Source: an uncultured Pseudomonadota bacterium
Lineage (GTDB): Bacteria; Pseudomonadota; Alphaproteobacteria; RF32; CAG-239
DNA: 64,000 nucleotides
Direction: 5' to 3'
Assembly (NCBI GenBank): GCA_949298065.1
Contig: CASFUZ010000004.1
Coordinates: forward strand, 62,001-126,000
This document shows, one piece after another, positions 31,635 to 43,000 of the stretch. Both the position numbers and the translations under genes were made by a program. The notes under the pieces are model-generated. The model was given only the letters and a program-made list of their open reading frames with translations, did no database searches and was not told the DNA's origin. Every line of letters begins with the position of its first letter. The stretch's first letter is position 1.

Positions 31635-33615
31635 ATAAGTTTTTCATGGCCAGAAATTCAAGTTCTTTAATCTTATCACGATAAATTACTGCGGTTTCAA
31701 ATTCCAGATTGGCGGCAGCATCTTTCATCAGTTTGGTATATTCTTTTATCTTTTTATCAATATTCTTTATTTCTTCAACGTCTTTGCAGTCATCTTTGAC
31801 AAAGTCGGTTTCGGTCATTTCTTTTAGGGTTGAAGAAATGCTCTTTTTGATGGTTTTTGGTGTAATGCCGTGTTCGGCATTATAATTCATTTGTTTCTCT
31901 CTGCGGCGTTGGGTTTCTTCCAAAGCCTGCTTTATAGAACCGGTTATTTTGTCGGCATACAGAATAACTTTTCCTTCCGCATTTCTTGCGGCACGGCCGA
32001 TGGTTTGAATCAATGACCTTGTAGAACGCAAAAAGCCTTCTTTATCCGCATCTAAAATAGCTACAAGCGAGCATTCAGGAATATCCAAGCCTTCTCTTAA
32101 CAAGTTGATGCCGACCAAAACATCAAAAATGCCTAATCTTAAGTCTCGGATGATTTCTATACGCTCCAAAGTATCAATATCAGAGTGCAGGTATCGTACT
32201 TTTATGCCGTTATCATTGAGATATTCGGTTAAGTCTTCCGCCATCTTTTTGGTCAGAGTTGTTACCAAAACGCGTTCGCCTTTGGCGATGACTTTGCGGC
32301 ATTCTTCCATTAAGTCATCAATTTGGTTTTCTACCGGACGAACAACACAAACAGGGTCAGCCAAGCCTGTCGGACGGATGACTTGCTCTACAAAGCTTCC
32401 GCCGCTTTGTTCCAACTCCCAGTCTCCTGGGGTGGCGGAAACAAAAATTGTTTGTCCGCGCATCGCATCCCATTCGGCAAACTTCAAAGGTCTGTTATCA
32501 ACGCAAGAGGGCAACCTGAAACCATAGTTGGCCAGAGTTGATTTTCTATTATAGTCGCCTCTATACATGCCACCGATTTGCGGTACGGAAATATGACTCT
32601 CGTCAATAAAGATGATAGCATTGGGCGGCAGATATTCAAACAATGTCGGTGGCGGGGCTCCTGCCGGTCTGCCGGTCAGGTAACGCGAATAGTTCTCAAT
32701 TCCCTTACAATGTCCTGTTGCTTCCAGCATTTCTAAGTCAAAACGCGTACGTTGTTCCAGCCTTTGAGCTTCCACTAGTTTATTTTGACTTTTTAATTCT
32801 TCCAAACGGTCTTTCAGTTCTTCCTTGATATGCACAATAGCTTGAGAAAGAGCAGGGCGCGGTGTTACATAATGGTTGGCCGGATAAACAGTTACTTCTT
32901 TTAATTCGGCTGTTTTTTTTCCGGTTAGAGAATCGAACTCGCAGATACTTTCAATTTCATCCCCGAAAAAGGAAATCCGCCAGGCTCGGTCTTCGTAGTG
33001 TGCAGGAAAAATATCCAAAACATCGCCTTGTACGCGGAAGGTGCTGCGGACAAAGTTTTGTTGATTGCGTTCATACTGCAACTCTGCCAAACGATGATAA
33101 ACTTCTTTGGGCTCTATCTCATCTCCAACCTTGAGCGGAATCGTCATTTGAGAATAAGATTCCACATCGCCCAAACCATAAATGCAGGAAACGGAAGCGA
33201 CAATAATTACATCGTTGCTTTCCAAAATGTTGCGTGTGGCGGCGTTGCGCATTCGGTCTATTTGCTCATTGATTGCCGAATCTTTTTCAATGTAAGTGTC
33301 GGTTTTGGGCACATAGGCTTCCGGCTGATAATAATCATAGTAGGAAACAAAATATTCTACATGGTTATTGGGAAAAAATTCTTTCATCTCAGAATAAAGC
33401 TGTGCGGCCAAAATCTTGTTCGGAGCCATTATCAGAGCCGGGCGTTTGCTTTGTTCTATAACCTTGGCCATGGTAAAGGTTTTTCCACTTCCCGTAACGC
33501 CTAATAAAACTTGATTCTTTTCGCCGTTTGCGATGCCTTCGCAAAGCTCTTTAATGGCTTGCGGTTGGTCGCCTGCCGGAGCAAATGGGCTTTCTATTTT
33601 GAAATCTTGTGCCAT
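31633..33615 (-). CDS. uvrB: Excinuclease ABC subunit B
   Basis: ATG 33615 (GGTGAGG directly upstream) gives 660 residues, the normal UvrB length. Visible are the Walker [11 protein letters not shown] (about 38-47), the beta-hairpin [16 protein letters not shown], and the C-terminal UVR coiled-coil motif ([25 protein letters not shown]). It verifies DNA damage after UvrA loading and recruits UvrC. It follows the flagellar TPR gene by 13 bases, so it is the last gene of, or overlaps, the fliL operon, an unusual place for a repair gene. Confidence 0.97.
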   Translation of the reverse strand: MAQDFKIESPFAPAGDQPQAIKELCEGIANGEKNQVLLGVTGSGKTFTMAKVIEQSKRPALIMAPNKILAAQLYSEMKEFFPNNHVEYFVSYYDYYQPEAYVPKTDTYIEKDSAINEQIDRMRNAATRNILESNDVIIVASVSCIYGLGDVESYSQMTIPLKVGDEIEPKEVYHRLAELQYERNQQNFVRSTFRVQGDVLDIFPAHYEDRAWRISFFGDEIESICEFDSLTGKKTAELKEVTVYPANHYVTPRPALSQAIVHIKEELKDRLEELKSQNKLVEAQRLEQRTRFDLEMLEATGHCKGIENYSRYLTGRPAGAPPPTLFEYLPPNAIIFIDESHISVPQIGGMYRGDYNRKSTLANYGFRLPSCVDNRPLKFAEWDAMRGQTIFVSATPGDWELEQSGGSFVEQVIRPTGLADPVCVVRPVENQIDDLMEECRKVIAKGERVLVTTLTKKMAEDLTEYLNDNGIKVRYLHSDIDTLERIEIIRDLRLGIFDVLVGINLLREGLDIPECSLVAILDADKEGFLRSTRSLIQTIGRAARNAEGKVILYADKITGSIKQALEETQRRREKQMNYNAEHGITPKTIKKSISSTLKEMTETDFVKDDCKDVEEIKNIDKKIKEYTKLMKDAAANLEFETAVIYRDKIKELEFLAMKNL

Positions 33616-33628
33616 CCTCACCCCCATC

Positions 33629-36208
33629 TTATTTTTTCTCGGGTCCTTGGGTATCACCTTGTTTTAGCGAATCGGCATAAATTTTGGTAAAGTTACTGAA
33701 AGCGGCAACATCATTTATCATTTTGTTAATAGAGTTAATATCTATTTTATCTTCTTCCAACTGTCCGGTTAAAATATTGAAAACGCTATAATATTTTGTA
33801 TCTTTAAAATAGGGCATAAATTTGTTCCTTAAGCGGACAATGACCGTTTCTTTTCCTGATTTCTTCAATGCGGTAGCCCAATCTAAAATGTAACCAATCT
33901 GCTCTTCACTTAAGGGCTGCCCCGGAATCGGCTTTTCTATCAGGTATTTAATATTATCAGAAGCTGGTCCCCACAGCCCTGCGTTCCAGAATATTTCACT
34001 CTTCAGTAAAATGGCGTTTTTGCTGTAGTCATCTTTTAATAAATCCAGAGCTTCCTGTTGTTTGCCCATGGAGGATAGCGCCTTAGCTCGGATAATTTTG
34101 CGTTGTAATGATAATGTTTCAGGAAGATCTTTATATTCGGTGTCGTCTAGCTGATGTATCGCATCCCCTTCTTTTGCATTGAAAAGGTAAATAAGGGCCA
34201 ATCTTGAACCGATTTTGGCTCTGTCTAGGGGAGTCATCGGAATATTTTTTATTTGATTACTTAAAAGATTTTCAGCTCTGTCTAATAAATCAACAGCTAC
34301 CAAACGGTCGCTTAATTTTTGTACTATTGTATTATATTGACTACTTTTGGCTGCAAGCCATTCATAATCATCATAAAGTGCAAGCGCTTTTAAGGCGGAC
34401 ATATTGTCTGCTTCATTGTGAATATATATGTTTTCAAACAAGCGAACCATGCGGTTTTCTACTAGTGCTTTCTCTTCATAATCAACATAATCTCGTAGTT
34501 CTTGTAATGTTCGTAAGGCATTGCTATAGTCTTTCTTTCGGGCATACATTTCGGCTAAACCATCAAGCAAACTTAATTTAAATGTCTTTTCTCCCCAGGC
34601 ATAACGTAATCGTTCAAATTCTTCTATGGCTTTGTCTAATGGAAATAAGTTGAGCTTTAAGCCTAATGTTACAATCTCTTTGCGAGCAAGTGATGTGTAT
34701 TTTAATGAATCTAAAGGAAGAATCCTTTTATATTCATTAACCGCACTCATTGGGGAACCTTGCAATACAAGTTTTTTACCTGTTAAATAGTGGACTGCCG
34801 GAACTAGTCTTTCGGGATGTTTGCTGTTCTTTAGAATATCAATGAAGTTTTGGGTGGAAAGGTCATCTCCGGCATTTAGTGCTACATTGGCTCCTACTAG
34901 TGCTATGCGGTCTTTGACTTCATCCGGATAATCTCTGATTAGCGAGATGAAGGATAATAAAACTCCGCTGTATTCATCTTTATATTCTAATGCAGCTTCT
35001 GAAAGTGTACGCCAAAAAACCGCCTCATTAATCGTTGGTAATTTGCCATAAGAAAAATCTTCTACCGCTTCTTTATAACGATTGGCTAAAAAGTTGGCTA
35101 CTCCAGATAAGCCATGCAGACGTTCACTTCTTGCTTCCGGAGTATCTGAGGTTTTTATGGGATTGATAATACTTAAAGCGTTTGTGCCTAATCCCTTCAT
35201 AACATAATATCTGGCTAACTCCAGTCGGGCTTTGTTTTTTTGTTCTTCCGGGGCTTGTGCTATGTCATTCTTTAGTTGTTCTTCCGCTTCAAGAAATGGC
35301 ATACTCATTAGTTCTGCTCTTTCTGTTCCCGTTAGCGGGGATAGTTCGGTGTCCTCCTGATTGAGCAGGGCTTGTCTTTTTAATATTTCTAGATTGTGAG
35401 ATATATTTAATCCCCTGTTGTAGCCTTGAATGGATATTCCGGTCGTGGCTCGGTTTACTGAAATATCATTCGTTTTAGATACAATAACAATTCCTTGATA
35501 AGTGCTTAGAATGTCTAAGTCCGGATATGTATAGGGTTTTTCTGTTCCTACTCCTAAATCTATGCTAGGGGCTATTATTAGAGTATCTCCTATTTCCGGA
35601 TCTAGCGTGGAAACTATATTTCCAGTGTTGGGAATTGGAACAAAAAGATAGGGTTGCTTCCTGCTATCATATTGGGTGAAGGCTTGAACGTATTTATGTT
35701 GTTCATCGGGAAAGGGGGTGCTTAATAAATCTACTACCCACAATAAACCTTCTTTACGAACAGTATAAAAAGTGCCTTCTTTAAGATGAAGACGTAAGAT
35801 AAGCGCTTGATAATTCGGTATTTGAATCAACTCATCGGCTAGCGGTGCTGCTTCCTTTGCAAGATCATCTGTATTGATGTTTTGAGAATGATCAAAAACT
35901 ATCCATAAATAATTTCCTCTCTGAAAAACTGATAAACCTACGGGTATGTTCCACGGAAAACTTAAACTTATGCTTTTGTTCATTCGTGGCGTGATTTGTG
36001 GCGTTGCTAGCTCACTCATGTTGCTGATCTTTGCTGTGCTTGCCGTTTCTATAGGCTTTATTTGGGCCGTGGAAATTGGGGATATACTGGCGGTGCTTTC
36101 TATCTTCGCAAAAACCGGAAAAGCATAGATGAAGTATGCAAACAGAAATGTACAAATTATAATTTGCCATTTCTTTTGTCCTGTTTTTTTTGGCTGTATA
36201 TTGCTCAC
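33629..36208 (-). CDS. TPR-repeat protein of the flagellar operon
   Basis: The start is GTG 36208 behind a GGAAG site. The 859-residue protein has an N-terminal membrane anchor or signal (about 14-34), a beta-rich region (about 80-260, [19 protein letters not shown]), then tetratricopeptide-like helices to the end (about 300-845). Large TPR proteins at this position follow MotE in Rhodospirillales-type flagellar operons; the role is not established, possibly assembly or gliding of motor parts in the periplasm. It sits 12 bases after motE and 13 before uvrB, so all are probably one transcript. Confidence 0.75.
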   Translation of the reverse strand: MSNIQPKKTGQKKWQIIICTFLFAYFIYAFPVFAKIESTASISPISTAQIKPIETASTAKISNMSELATPQITPRMNKSISLSFPWNIPVGLSVFQRGNYLWIVFDHSQNINTDDLAKEAAPLADELIQIPNYQALILRLHLKEGTFYTVRKEGLLWVVDLLSTPFPDEQHKYVQAFTQYDSRKQPYLFVPIPNTGNIVSTLDPEIGDTLIIAPSIDLGVGTEKPYTYPDLDILSTYQGIVIVSKTNDISVNRATTGISIQGYNRGLNISHNLEILKRQALLNQEDTELSPLTGTERAELMSMPFLEAEEQLKNDIAQAPEEQKNKARLELARYYVMKGLGTNALSIINPIKTSDTPEARSERLHGLSGVANFLANRYKEAVEDFSYGKLPTINEAVFWRTLSEAALEYKDEYSGVLLSFISLIRDYPDEVKDRIALVGANVALNAGDDLSTQNFIDILKNSKHPERLVPAVHYLTGKKLVLQGSPMSAVNEYKRILPLDSLKYTSLARKEIVTLGLKLNLFPLDKAIEEFERLRYAWGEKTFKLSLLDGLAEMYARKKDYSNALRTLQELRDYVDYEEKALVENRMVRLFENIYIHNEADNMSALKALALYDDYEWLAAKSSQYNTIVQKLSDRLVAVDLLDRAENLLSNQIKNIPMTPLDRAKIGSRLALIYLFNAKEGDAIHQLDDTEYKDLPETLSLQRKIIRAKALSSMGKQQEALDLLKDDYSKNAILLKSEIFWNAGLWGPASDNIKYLIEKPIPGQPLSEEQIGYILDWATALKKSGKETVIVRLRNKFMPYFKDTKYYSVFNILTGQLEEDKIDINSINKMINDVAAFSNFTKIYADSLKQGDTQGPEKK

Positions 36209-36220
36209 TTCTTGCTTCCG

Positions 36221-36874
36221 TTAAATACTGTTGCCAATAATTTGATCCGTTACGGCTTTGGCTTGCTTGGCTTCCATTTGTGAAACAATTGCCGAAGCCG
36301 AAGATGGTTTCATTTCTCGTAGTAAATAGGCCGCCGTTTCTATATCTAGGGTATTAAATATCTTGGCTGCACTTTGAGGCTTCATGCTGGCGTACATCTT
36401 AACCAATGCTGCAATCTTTTCTTTTTCTTTTTCGTTGTATTCATTAATGAGTTTTTTTAATTTGCTTTCATACTCTCGCAGCTGAGCTAACTTTTTCTCA
36501 ATCTCTTCTTCTGCCACTTTTAGTTGAACGGCTTTCTTGTCTATTTCGCGACTCCTTATGTCTAGGGCTTCACGTCGTTCGGCTAGTTCTTGGAGTATCA
36601 TTACCTCTGATTGGGTGAATGTGTTGTTATTTTTTTCTCCGTGTGTTTGATGTGATTTGCCTTCTTCGCTTTGCGCCAAAACTTTGCTTAAATCCGTTGC
36701 TTCTTGTGAGGTGTTCTCTTCTGCCCAGGCATCGCTTTGGCTGATAACAAAAATACGGTTATCCGAATGTTTTAGCGAATCAAATACATTGTTAATGCGA
36801 ATTGATAGGGTCAAAACTGCCAGAAAGATAAATATAGGTAAAATGCGAAAATTGTTTTTTAGCTTGATAATCAT
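36221..36874 (-). CDS. motE: MotE-family flagellar protein
   Basis: The 217-residue protein has one N-terminal membrane anchor (about 11-27), a polar linker, a long coiled coil (about 85-150) and a C-terminal MgtE_N-like domain (about 155-205) with VKMYASMKPQSAAKIFNTLDIETAAYLLREM. MotE in rhizobia acts as a chaperone of MotC in the periplasm and is needed for motility. Its place between the DUF6468-like gene and the TPR gene supports that role. ATG 36874 follows AAGGAACAACA. Confidence 0.82.
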   Translation of the reverse strand: MIIKLKNNFRILPIFIFLAVLTLSIRINNVFDSLKHSDNRIFVISQSDAWAEENTSQEATDLSKVLAQSEEGKSHQTHGEKNNNTFTQSEVMILQELAERREALDIRSREIDKKAVQLKVAEEEIEKKLAQLREYESKLKKLINEYNEKEKEKIAALVKMYASMKPQSAAKIFNTLDIETAAYLLREMKPSSASAIVSQMEAKQAKAVTDQIIGNSI

Positions 36875-36883
36875 TGTTGTTCC

Positions 36884-37366
36884 TTATTTTATCGCTCTTA
36901 GGGCTTTTAATAGTTCCATCTCTGCTTCTGAGCGTGAATCTGAAATATTTATCGTTTCTTCTTCACTCTTATCTTTGGCTGATGTCTTTTTTATCCCTAA
37001 ATTACTTATAGGGCTCTTCAAAGGAGTGTCTTCACGGATGTTTCTTCCGTCTTTTATCATAATTTCTAGTCTGTCAGCCAGATTGTCGGCTCGTTCGTTG
37101 ATAAATGTTAGGTCATCTTTTAAGGTCTTGGCACTGTCTACAACTTCTTTTAAGCCCTCTGAGGAGTGCTCTGTTACTGATTTTAGCTTCGGAATGGAGT
37201 TTTCCGCTTTGAATGTGGCTTCGTTAAGAGATTGGACCAGTTCTGACAGACTTTTTTGATTTTGCCTCAGAATACTTAAGTTCTTGTTGAGACGATACGC
37301 AAAAATAATTGTCGGAATCAACAGACAGATAATGGTAATATTTATGATTAATTCAAAACTATCCAT
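36884..37366 (-). CDS. DUF6468-like flagellar-operon membrane protein
   Basis: The 160-residue protein has one membrane helix (5-25) and a cytoplasmic or periplasmic coiled coil (about 30-110), then a disordered tail and a short conserved EMELLKALRAIK C-terminus. Proteins of this layout lie directly after fliM in many alphaproteobacteria and match DUF6468 in my recollection; function is unknown. Its start overlaps the fliM stop by 8 bases, so translation is coupled. Confidence 0.7.
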   Translation of the reverse strand: MDSFELIINITIICLLIPTIIFAYRLNKNLSILRQNQKSLSELVQSLNEATFKAENSIPKLKSVTEHSSEGLKEVVDSAKTLKDDLTFINERADNLADRLEIMIKDGRNIREDTPLKSPISNLGIKKTSAKDKSEEETINISDSRSEAEMELLKALRAIK

Positions 37367-38450
37367 TGCGATTGGCCTTATCTTTTACTTTTATAACTAT
37401 TTGATCTGATTTGCGACCCATATTTCCTTTAATGAGAGGAACATCCCCACAAATTAATGTTATGTCATCCGTTCCTGTCATCTCTAAAGGAAGAAATGAG
37501 CCTTTTTCCCATTTTGCTATCTCTCCCAAGCTTATCATTTTTTCTTTTAATATGGCTTTTATTTCAATATCTGTTTCCCAGAGTTGTTCCATTAGGTGAT
37601 TCTCCCAAATGGTGTCTCTTCCGTACCTTTCTCCCATGAACATTTGGAGTAACAAATCTCGTACAGGTTCCAATGTCGCATAAGGAATCATTAAATCTAT
37701 TCTTCCTCCGCGATCTTCCATGTCTATACGCAGATGGGCTACTATGACTGCATTGGATAGTCTGGTAATCGTTGCAAATCTGGGGTTGGTTTCCAGTCTG
37801 TCATAGGCAAAATTGACAGAAGTTACAGGGTCAAAAGAAGTGGAGAGATCTGATAGAATCAGCTCTATCATATCTTTTACCAGATTTAATTCAATCGTGG
37901 TATAGGGACGACCTTCTATTCTCATTGCCGCCGTACCGCGCCGTCCTCCGAGTAGAACATCTACTATAGAATAAACTAAAGATGAATCTACGGACATTAG
38001 CCCGTAATTGTCCCATTCCTCGGCTTTGAATACGGCAAGTAAGGTGGGGAGGGTTAATGAATCTATGTACTCACCAAAGCGCATGGACTCTATGTTTTCT
38101 AATGACACTTCAACATTGTCTTGGGTGAAGTTTCTAAGTGATGTGGCCATCATACGAATTAGACGATCAAAAACAATGTCTAACATCGGCAGACGTTCGT
38201 AGGAAACCATTGAGGCATTTAAAATCGCACGAACCCCTGTCTTCATTTCATAGCTGTCTTCTTCTTCATCCGGAGTGTAGCCAAATAATGAATCTATCTC
38301 TTCTTGATTGAGAATTTTGGAATCTGCTCCTTCACTTGTTGCTAAAGGGCTTTCTTCTTCGTTCCGAACTTTAATGGCATCTGTCCAGTTCTTGTTCTCC
38401 GGACTTTCTGCTGTTGGGGTTTGCGTATTTGGTGTATTTTCTTCTGCCAC
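37359..38450 (-). CDS. fliM: Flagellar motor switch protein FliM
   Basis: The 363-residue protein has an N-terminal segment with LNQEEIDSLFGY (the CheY-P-binding EIDALL-type peptide, near 47-58), a central CheC-like domain with the GEY(I)DSLTLPTLL and DRLETNPRFA motifs, and a C-terminal SpoA domain with the KGSFLPLE-GD pattern. FliM forms the C-ring with FliN and FliG and sets rotation direction. The extra acidic N-terminal 45 residues ahead of the CheY-binding peptide are unusual. It follows fliL by 21 bases. Confidence 0.93.
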   Translation of the reverse strand: MAEENTPNTQTPTAESPENKNWTDAIKVRNEEESPLATSEGADSKILNQEEIDSLFGYTPDEEEDSYEMKTGVRAILNASMVSYERLPMLDIVFDRLIRMMATSLRNFTQDNVEVSLENIESMRFGEYIDSLTLPTLLAVFKAEEWDNYGLMSVDSSLVYSIVDVLLGGRRGTAAMRIEGRPYTTIELNLVKDMIELILSDLSTSFDPVTSVNFAYDRLETNPRFATITRLSNAVIVAHLRIDMEDRGGRIDLMIPYATLEPVRDLLLQMFMGERYGRDTIWENHLMEQLWETDIEIKAILKEKMISLGEIAKWEKGSFLPLEMTGTDDITLICGDVPLIKGNMGRKSDQIVIKVKDKANRNG

Positions 38451-38471
38451 TGTTTGTGTCCTTGTCTTGAT

Positions 38472-39008
38472 TTACTTTCCCTGATCAAAAGCTTTAAAAT
38501 TAAGGTTTGTTACTACTACCGGACTTACTATCAGATTTATCCTATATAAAAGTTCTTCCTTAAGCCAATATAGACCATTTGAGCCTTTAATTTCGTCCGG
38601 CGTGAGTTCTATGGTGTGTGCTATTAAGGCATCTACAATTTTGGGCATCAGACCCTCTACAATTTGAACATCCTCTACATTGTTTAATTCTAAATTAATT
38701 TTGAAACTTATATCTTGAGGCGTGCCAACTTCATCTGTTATGCGAACGTTTATTTCGGGAACATCATAAAGAATAGTAACTTTGTTTTGGGCTGTCCCGT
38801 CTTCACTATTAAGCGGTCGTTCTACTATAGAATAAGACATGTTTTTATTTTGGGAGCTCGTTTGGTTTAAAACAGAGTAAAAGCTAACCACCAGCCCGAT
38901 TGCTATTAGTGCGGGCAATAAAAATATCAATATTTTTTTGCGGGTGAGCTTTGTCTTGTTTTCATCCGCTTCTGCGTCAGCCTCAAAATCATCGTCTAAA
39001 TTTACCAT
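38472..39008 (-). CDS. fliL: Flagellar basal body-associated protein FliL
   Basis: The 178-residue protein has an acidic N-terminus, one membrane helix (about 25-45) and a periplasmic domain with the FliL-type strand ILYDVPEINVRI. FliL surrounds the stator units and modulates motor torque. It is the first gene of the fliL-fliM-DUF6468-motE-TPR-uvrB set. AAGGCGCAAAG precedes ATG 39008. No sigma-28-type promoter was recognised upstream. Confidence 0.85.
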   Translation of the reverse strand: MVNLDDDFEADAEADENKTKLTRKKILIFLLPALIAIGLVVSFYSVLNQTSSQNKNMSYSIVERPLNSEDGTAQNKVTILYDVPEINVRITDEVGTPQDISFKINLELNNVEDVQIVEGLMPKIVDALIAHTIELTPDEIKGSNGLYWLKEELLYRINLIVSPVVVTNLNFKAFDQGK

Positions 39009-39268
39009 CTTTGCGCCTTAACAATATTTATTTGCTGATATTTTATAATATTTTTTTTAGAATTAAACCCTAAAAACATACTTATTAAACGTATTTGTAA
39101 TTTTAACCATTATTTCAGCTTTTGTGTGTATAAATTTGTTTAGTATATTAGCTTTTTTTGATTGTTACAAATATGTTAAGTTTGTGTGCTTTTGGCGCTT
39201 TAACATAGAAAATACGCTGCTTTTATGCTACGATGTAAAATGAGGTAATTTTTGAAACGGAATCTGCT
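39009..39268. promoter_or_regulatory. Divergent intergenic region between fliL and the pilin-like genes
   Basis: An A/T-rich region of about 260 bases. It must contain promoters for both sides; I see -10-like TATGCT and TTTAAC strings near 39200-39230 toward plus but no convincing pair. No RNA gene seen. Confidence 0.4.
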
Positions 39269-40039
39269 ATGTATATTTGGGTGATACTGGCAACTTTTAT
39301 AGCTATTTTGTATTCTTTTAATCTGGCCACAAGGTCGGATATGCGCGAAATTTATGTTGAACCTCAGGCAGAAGCTATTGTCAGTAAAATATTGTTGCAG
39401 CATCGTGCCGCTGAAAATTATGCTCGTGATTTAGGCTATACTTCCTATTATCCGGGCGAAGTTGATTTTAATCTCTTGTGCCAAAAAAATTATTTGCCCT
39501 ATGGCTTGGAGGGATGTGACCCCGCAGATGTGTCTAAAATTCAACGCCGTCAGGAGATTCATTCCCGTATCTATTGTCTAGATAAGACTTCTTCAGCTTA
39601 TTCAAACACTGTTTCGGGATGTCCGGGAAGTCCTAGTTGTTGTAGTCAGTCCAATGCGTATAATTATGTTGTTACTTATGCTTGCGTTCCGCCTAAATGG
39701 CGAAATATTAAAACCGGAAAGCCTAATAATGACTTGTTAAATGCTATTAAAAATACTGTTGGTGTCGGTGTTAATATCGGTTATGCGGAATTTGAGGAAA
39801 AATCTTTTTTACGCGTTTATAATGAAGCTGATGCTGCAAGCGTTCAAGATAATTATACAATGCGACTGGTGGGGCGTGAAACAGAATGGATCGGTATTCC
39901 CGAGTATGTCGTGAATGATACTACTGGCGGTGAAGATTCTTTTAATCGGATGTGTGTGGAGCCCTTAAAAGATGATGAGGGTAATGTTGTAGATCCGAAA
40001 ATTTGTTCTTATTGCATGGTCTATATTACTCGGATTTAG
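39269..40039 (+). CDS. Pilin-operon membrane-anchored Cys protein
   Basis: The 256-residue protein starts with one hydrophobic helix (residues 1-17) directly at the N-terminus, as in PilM-like or minor-pilin-like proteins, and continues with a soluble domain with ten or more cysteines (CPGSPSCCSQS, CVEPLK, CSYCMVY), likely disulphide-bonded outside. PilM of type IVb pilus systems has a similar shape, but sequence similarity is not decisive. It is 21 bases upstream of the prepilin-like adhesin and almost certainly co-transcribed. Confidence 0.6.
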   Translation: MYIWVILATFIAILYSFNLATRSDMREIYVEPQAEAIVSKILLQHRAAENYARDLGYTSYYPGEVDFNLLCQKNYLPYGLEGCDPADVSKIQRRQEIHSRIYCLDKTSSAYSNTVSGCPGSPSCCSQSNAYNYVVTYACVPPKWRNIKTGKPNNDLLNAIKNTVGVGVNIGYAEFEEKSFLRVYNEADAASVQDNYTMRLVGRETEWIGIPEYVVNDTTGGEDSFNRMCVEPLKDDEGNVVDPKICSYCMVYITRI

Positions 40040-40060
40040 GTGAAGATGAGGAGAATAATA

Positions 40061-43000
40061 ATGGTTAAAAGCAAAGTTTCTAAGTTAAATGAACTCGGTA
40101 GCCTGATGGTGGAAGCCATGGCTATGCTTGCCCTCATCTCTATGGTTACTCCTATATTGTATCGTAAAGCGGCTGAGAGAACAACCGAACTTCAAGATAT
40201 TAATGCTGCCGGACAGATGCGTAGCTTGATTAAATCCGTGGATGATTATGTGCGGGATAATTATAATGATATTGTTGCCGGTAATCAGGTTAAAAATAGC
40301 GTGGATAATCAGGTAGATTATAGTGACTTGGTTAGCAATGGTAAAAAAACGATTGATATGAAGCATTTTAGAGATTACTTGCCCTATGGATTTCTTGATG
40401 CTTCTGGTGAAGTTCAAGATACTAAAACTTTCAGCAAAGATTATAAAGTTGTTTTTAAATATACTGACGCTAGCGGCAGAAAGGCGGTTACGGCTTTCGT
40501 GGTTGCTGAACCTAAAGAAAAAAATGATTTTTCTATGCTTAGGGCTTCCCGTATTGCTTCTATGGTAGGTACTAACGGCGGTTATGCTCAGGTAAGCGGC
40601 GGTAAAGTTCAAGTTAATGGTGTACAGGGTATTTGGTCTATTGATAATATGAATAATGAGTTGGGTGTTACTACAACTAATGGTTCTATTGTTACATCTT
40701 CCGTACAGCCCATTGTGGAAGCCGGTGGCGGAGGAAATAGCGAAAACTATTTGTATCGTATTGATATGAGCGGAAATCCTTCTACGGCAAAACTTAATCA
40801 GATGGAGGCAAACTTAAAATTGGGCGCAGATGCCGGTACGCATCATAATATTACAAATGTTAATCAGCTTATTGTTTCTGCTCAAAATCAGGCTAATTTT
40901 TCTGATCAGAGTAAGGGAGCCGATGGGGCTTTGTTGATTGAAGGTACTGGTGGTGCTACAATCGGGGGCAATACCATTATCGGCGGTGCTTTATCTGCTT
41001 TGGCTGATAAGTTTAAAGTTAATGATGCTGGTTTGCAATATGGAACTTTATTTACTGTTACTGATAGTGAGTTAAAATATGGTACAGACGGTAGTGTGAT
41101 TAATGCAAGTGCTACCGATTTGAATTTGTTAAACGGAAAAATTACGGTTAATACAAATGGTACAAAAATTAATAGCAAAACAAATATTGCCGGAGATACG
41201 GTTATCGGTGATTTGAATGCGTCTGTTAACTCTACAGATGGTACGCCTAATAAATTAACTGTTCAGGGAAATGCTGATGTTACAGGTATTTTTACTGCCG
41301 GAGAAGTCCGGACACCAAATTTTAAATCCTTAACTCTTGATGCGGGTGCTGCTTCTTATTCTGGACCTTGGAATTTGCATGTGGAGTCAAGTAAGGCTAG
41401 TTTGGCTCAGCCTGATTTTAATGTGGCTACGGATAAGTTAAAAATTACCTCCGCTGAATCAAGTATGAAAAATGCTTCCGTTATTCTTAACGCTAACGAT
41501 GTTGCTAAAACAGTTCTTGATTCTAACGGCGCGGAAATTAGCGCTACAAGTAATGTCAAAATTCATGGCAATAATAGCGTACATTTATATACTGGAGCTC
41601 TTACCCCCACTCTTACCGCCAATGAGGTAAGCATTCAAGATACTATGTTTAGAGCTAATCGTGCAAATATTGATATTAATTCCATTGTGAATAGTTTTAC
41701 CATTAAAAATTCGGATGCAAGTAAAATGCAGCAAGCTGATATTGCAAATGCTGTCAGTCGGGTGCGTAATATGAATCTTCAAGTGGAAAATCCTAGCGGA
41801 AGTTCTGTCTTTACTGTTAATCCTCGTACGGAAGGTTCTGAAACATTTGATGCTAATGTGCAAAATTTTGATGTGCGTTCTGCCGGTTTGGTTATTGATT
41901 CTTCTGACTCAAATGCTAATCGTAGTGTAAATGCTAAAAATGGTGGAACTGCAACAACCCAAGCTTATACTTATATTGGTAAAGGGCGGATTGACGTGAA
42001 AGATAATGCGGCAAATAGAGTGTTTGTTGTAGATGCTCGTGATGTTGATAAAAGCGTTGATGGCAGAGGAAGTGTTTATGTTCGTAGAGGCGTTCTAGAA
42101 CTTGAATCCCCATATTCTAGTCAATTGACTTCCACTGCAGTGCAGTCTCAAGCAACTTCAGAGGCTAATGATAAGGGATATGTTCGGGCTGATCGTTTCG
42201 TGTCTAACAGAGGATGGACTAATCCTATTACAGGGGGAGTTGTTGCCGGTTTTGATCGTGGTACTGTTTATGATGCTTATCAAGTTAATCCTGCTTATAC
42301 GTCTGTGATGCACGATATTAAATTGACATCTCGCGGTGGCGCACGATTGAGTGATATTTTGCCGGATTTTATTAATAAAGGTATTTATGTCGTGGATAAT
42401 ACTTATCTTGAGAGTTTCGGAAGTTGGGAAAACTCTTCAGGATGCCCAAGCAAAACAAGTGGGGCTAGTTGTCAGACGGTTAGTAACAGTTATGTGGCTA
42501 CAAACCATACCGATTGGACTTCTCCGTGGTTGGGCGTTGTTCCTGCGCCAATGTGTCCTCCCGGATATGCTAAAGTTATTACAATTACTCCTGCCGGTTT
42601 TGCTATGGCTCAAGCAGGTATTCCCGGAACAAGACAGCCGGGTAGAAAGCAAGATATTGTGATTGTTAATTATCCTAAGAATCCGAATGATGATTATACG
42701 GCTAACCCTTCAGAAGCTCCTACTCCATTGTATTTTCAAAAAAGTACTTGGTTGCGTGCTAAAGTTTATACACATGGCTCTGATAATAATTTTAAGGGCT
42801 GGAGTGCTATTATGGGATTTATGTATCCTTATACTTATTACAAACAATATATGGATGATTTGGGACTGGGTTTAAGCGGAAATGATGCTATTGCTTGGAA
42901 TTTGTTTCCTGTCTTTAGAAAACAACTTGAGGCCTATGCTACAGTATATTGTTATTTTGACAGAAAAGGTGGATTGGGTACAACATTTGATTCTAATTTA

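Noticed and set aside
40085-40612. 175-residue minus-strand frame inside the prepilin-like gene
   Set aside because: Antisense shadow of a gene with signal peptide, ribosome binding site and terminator.
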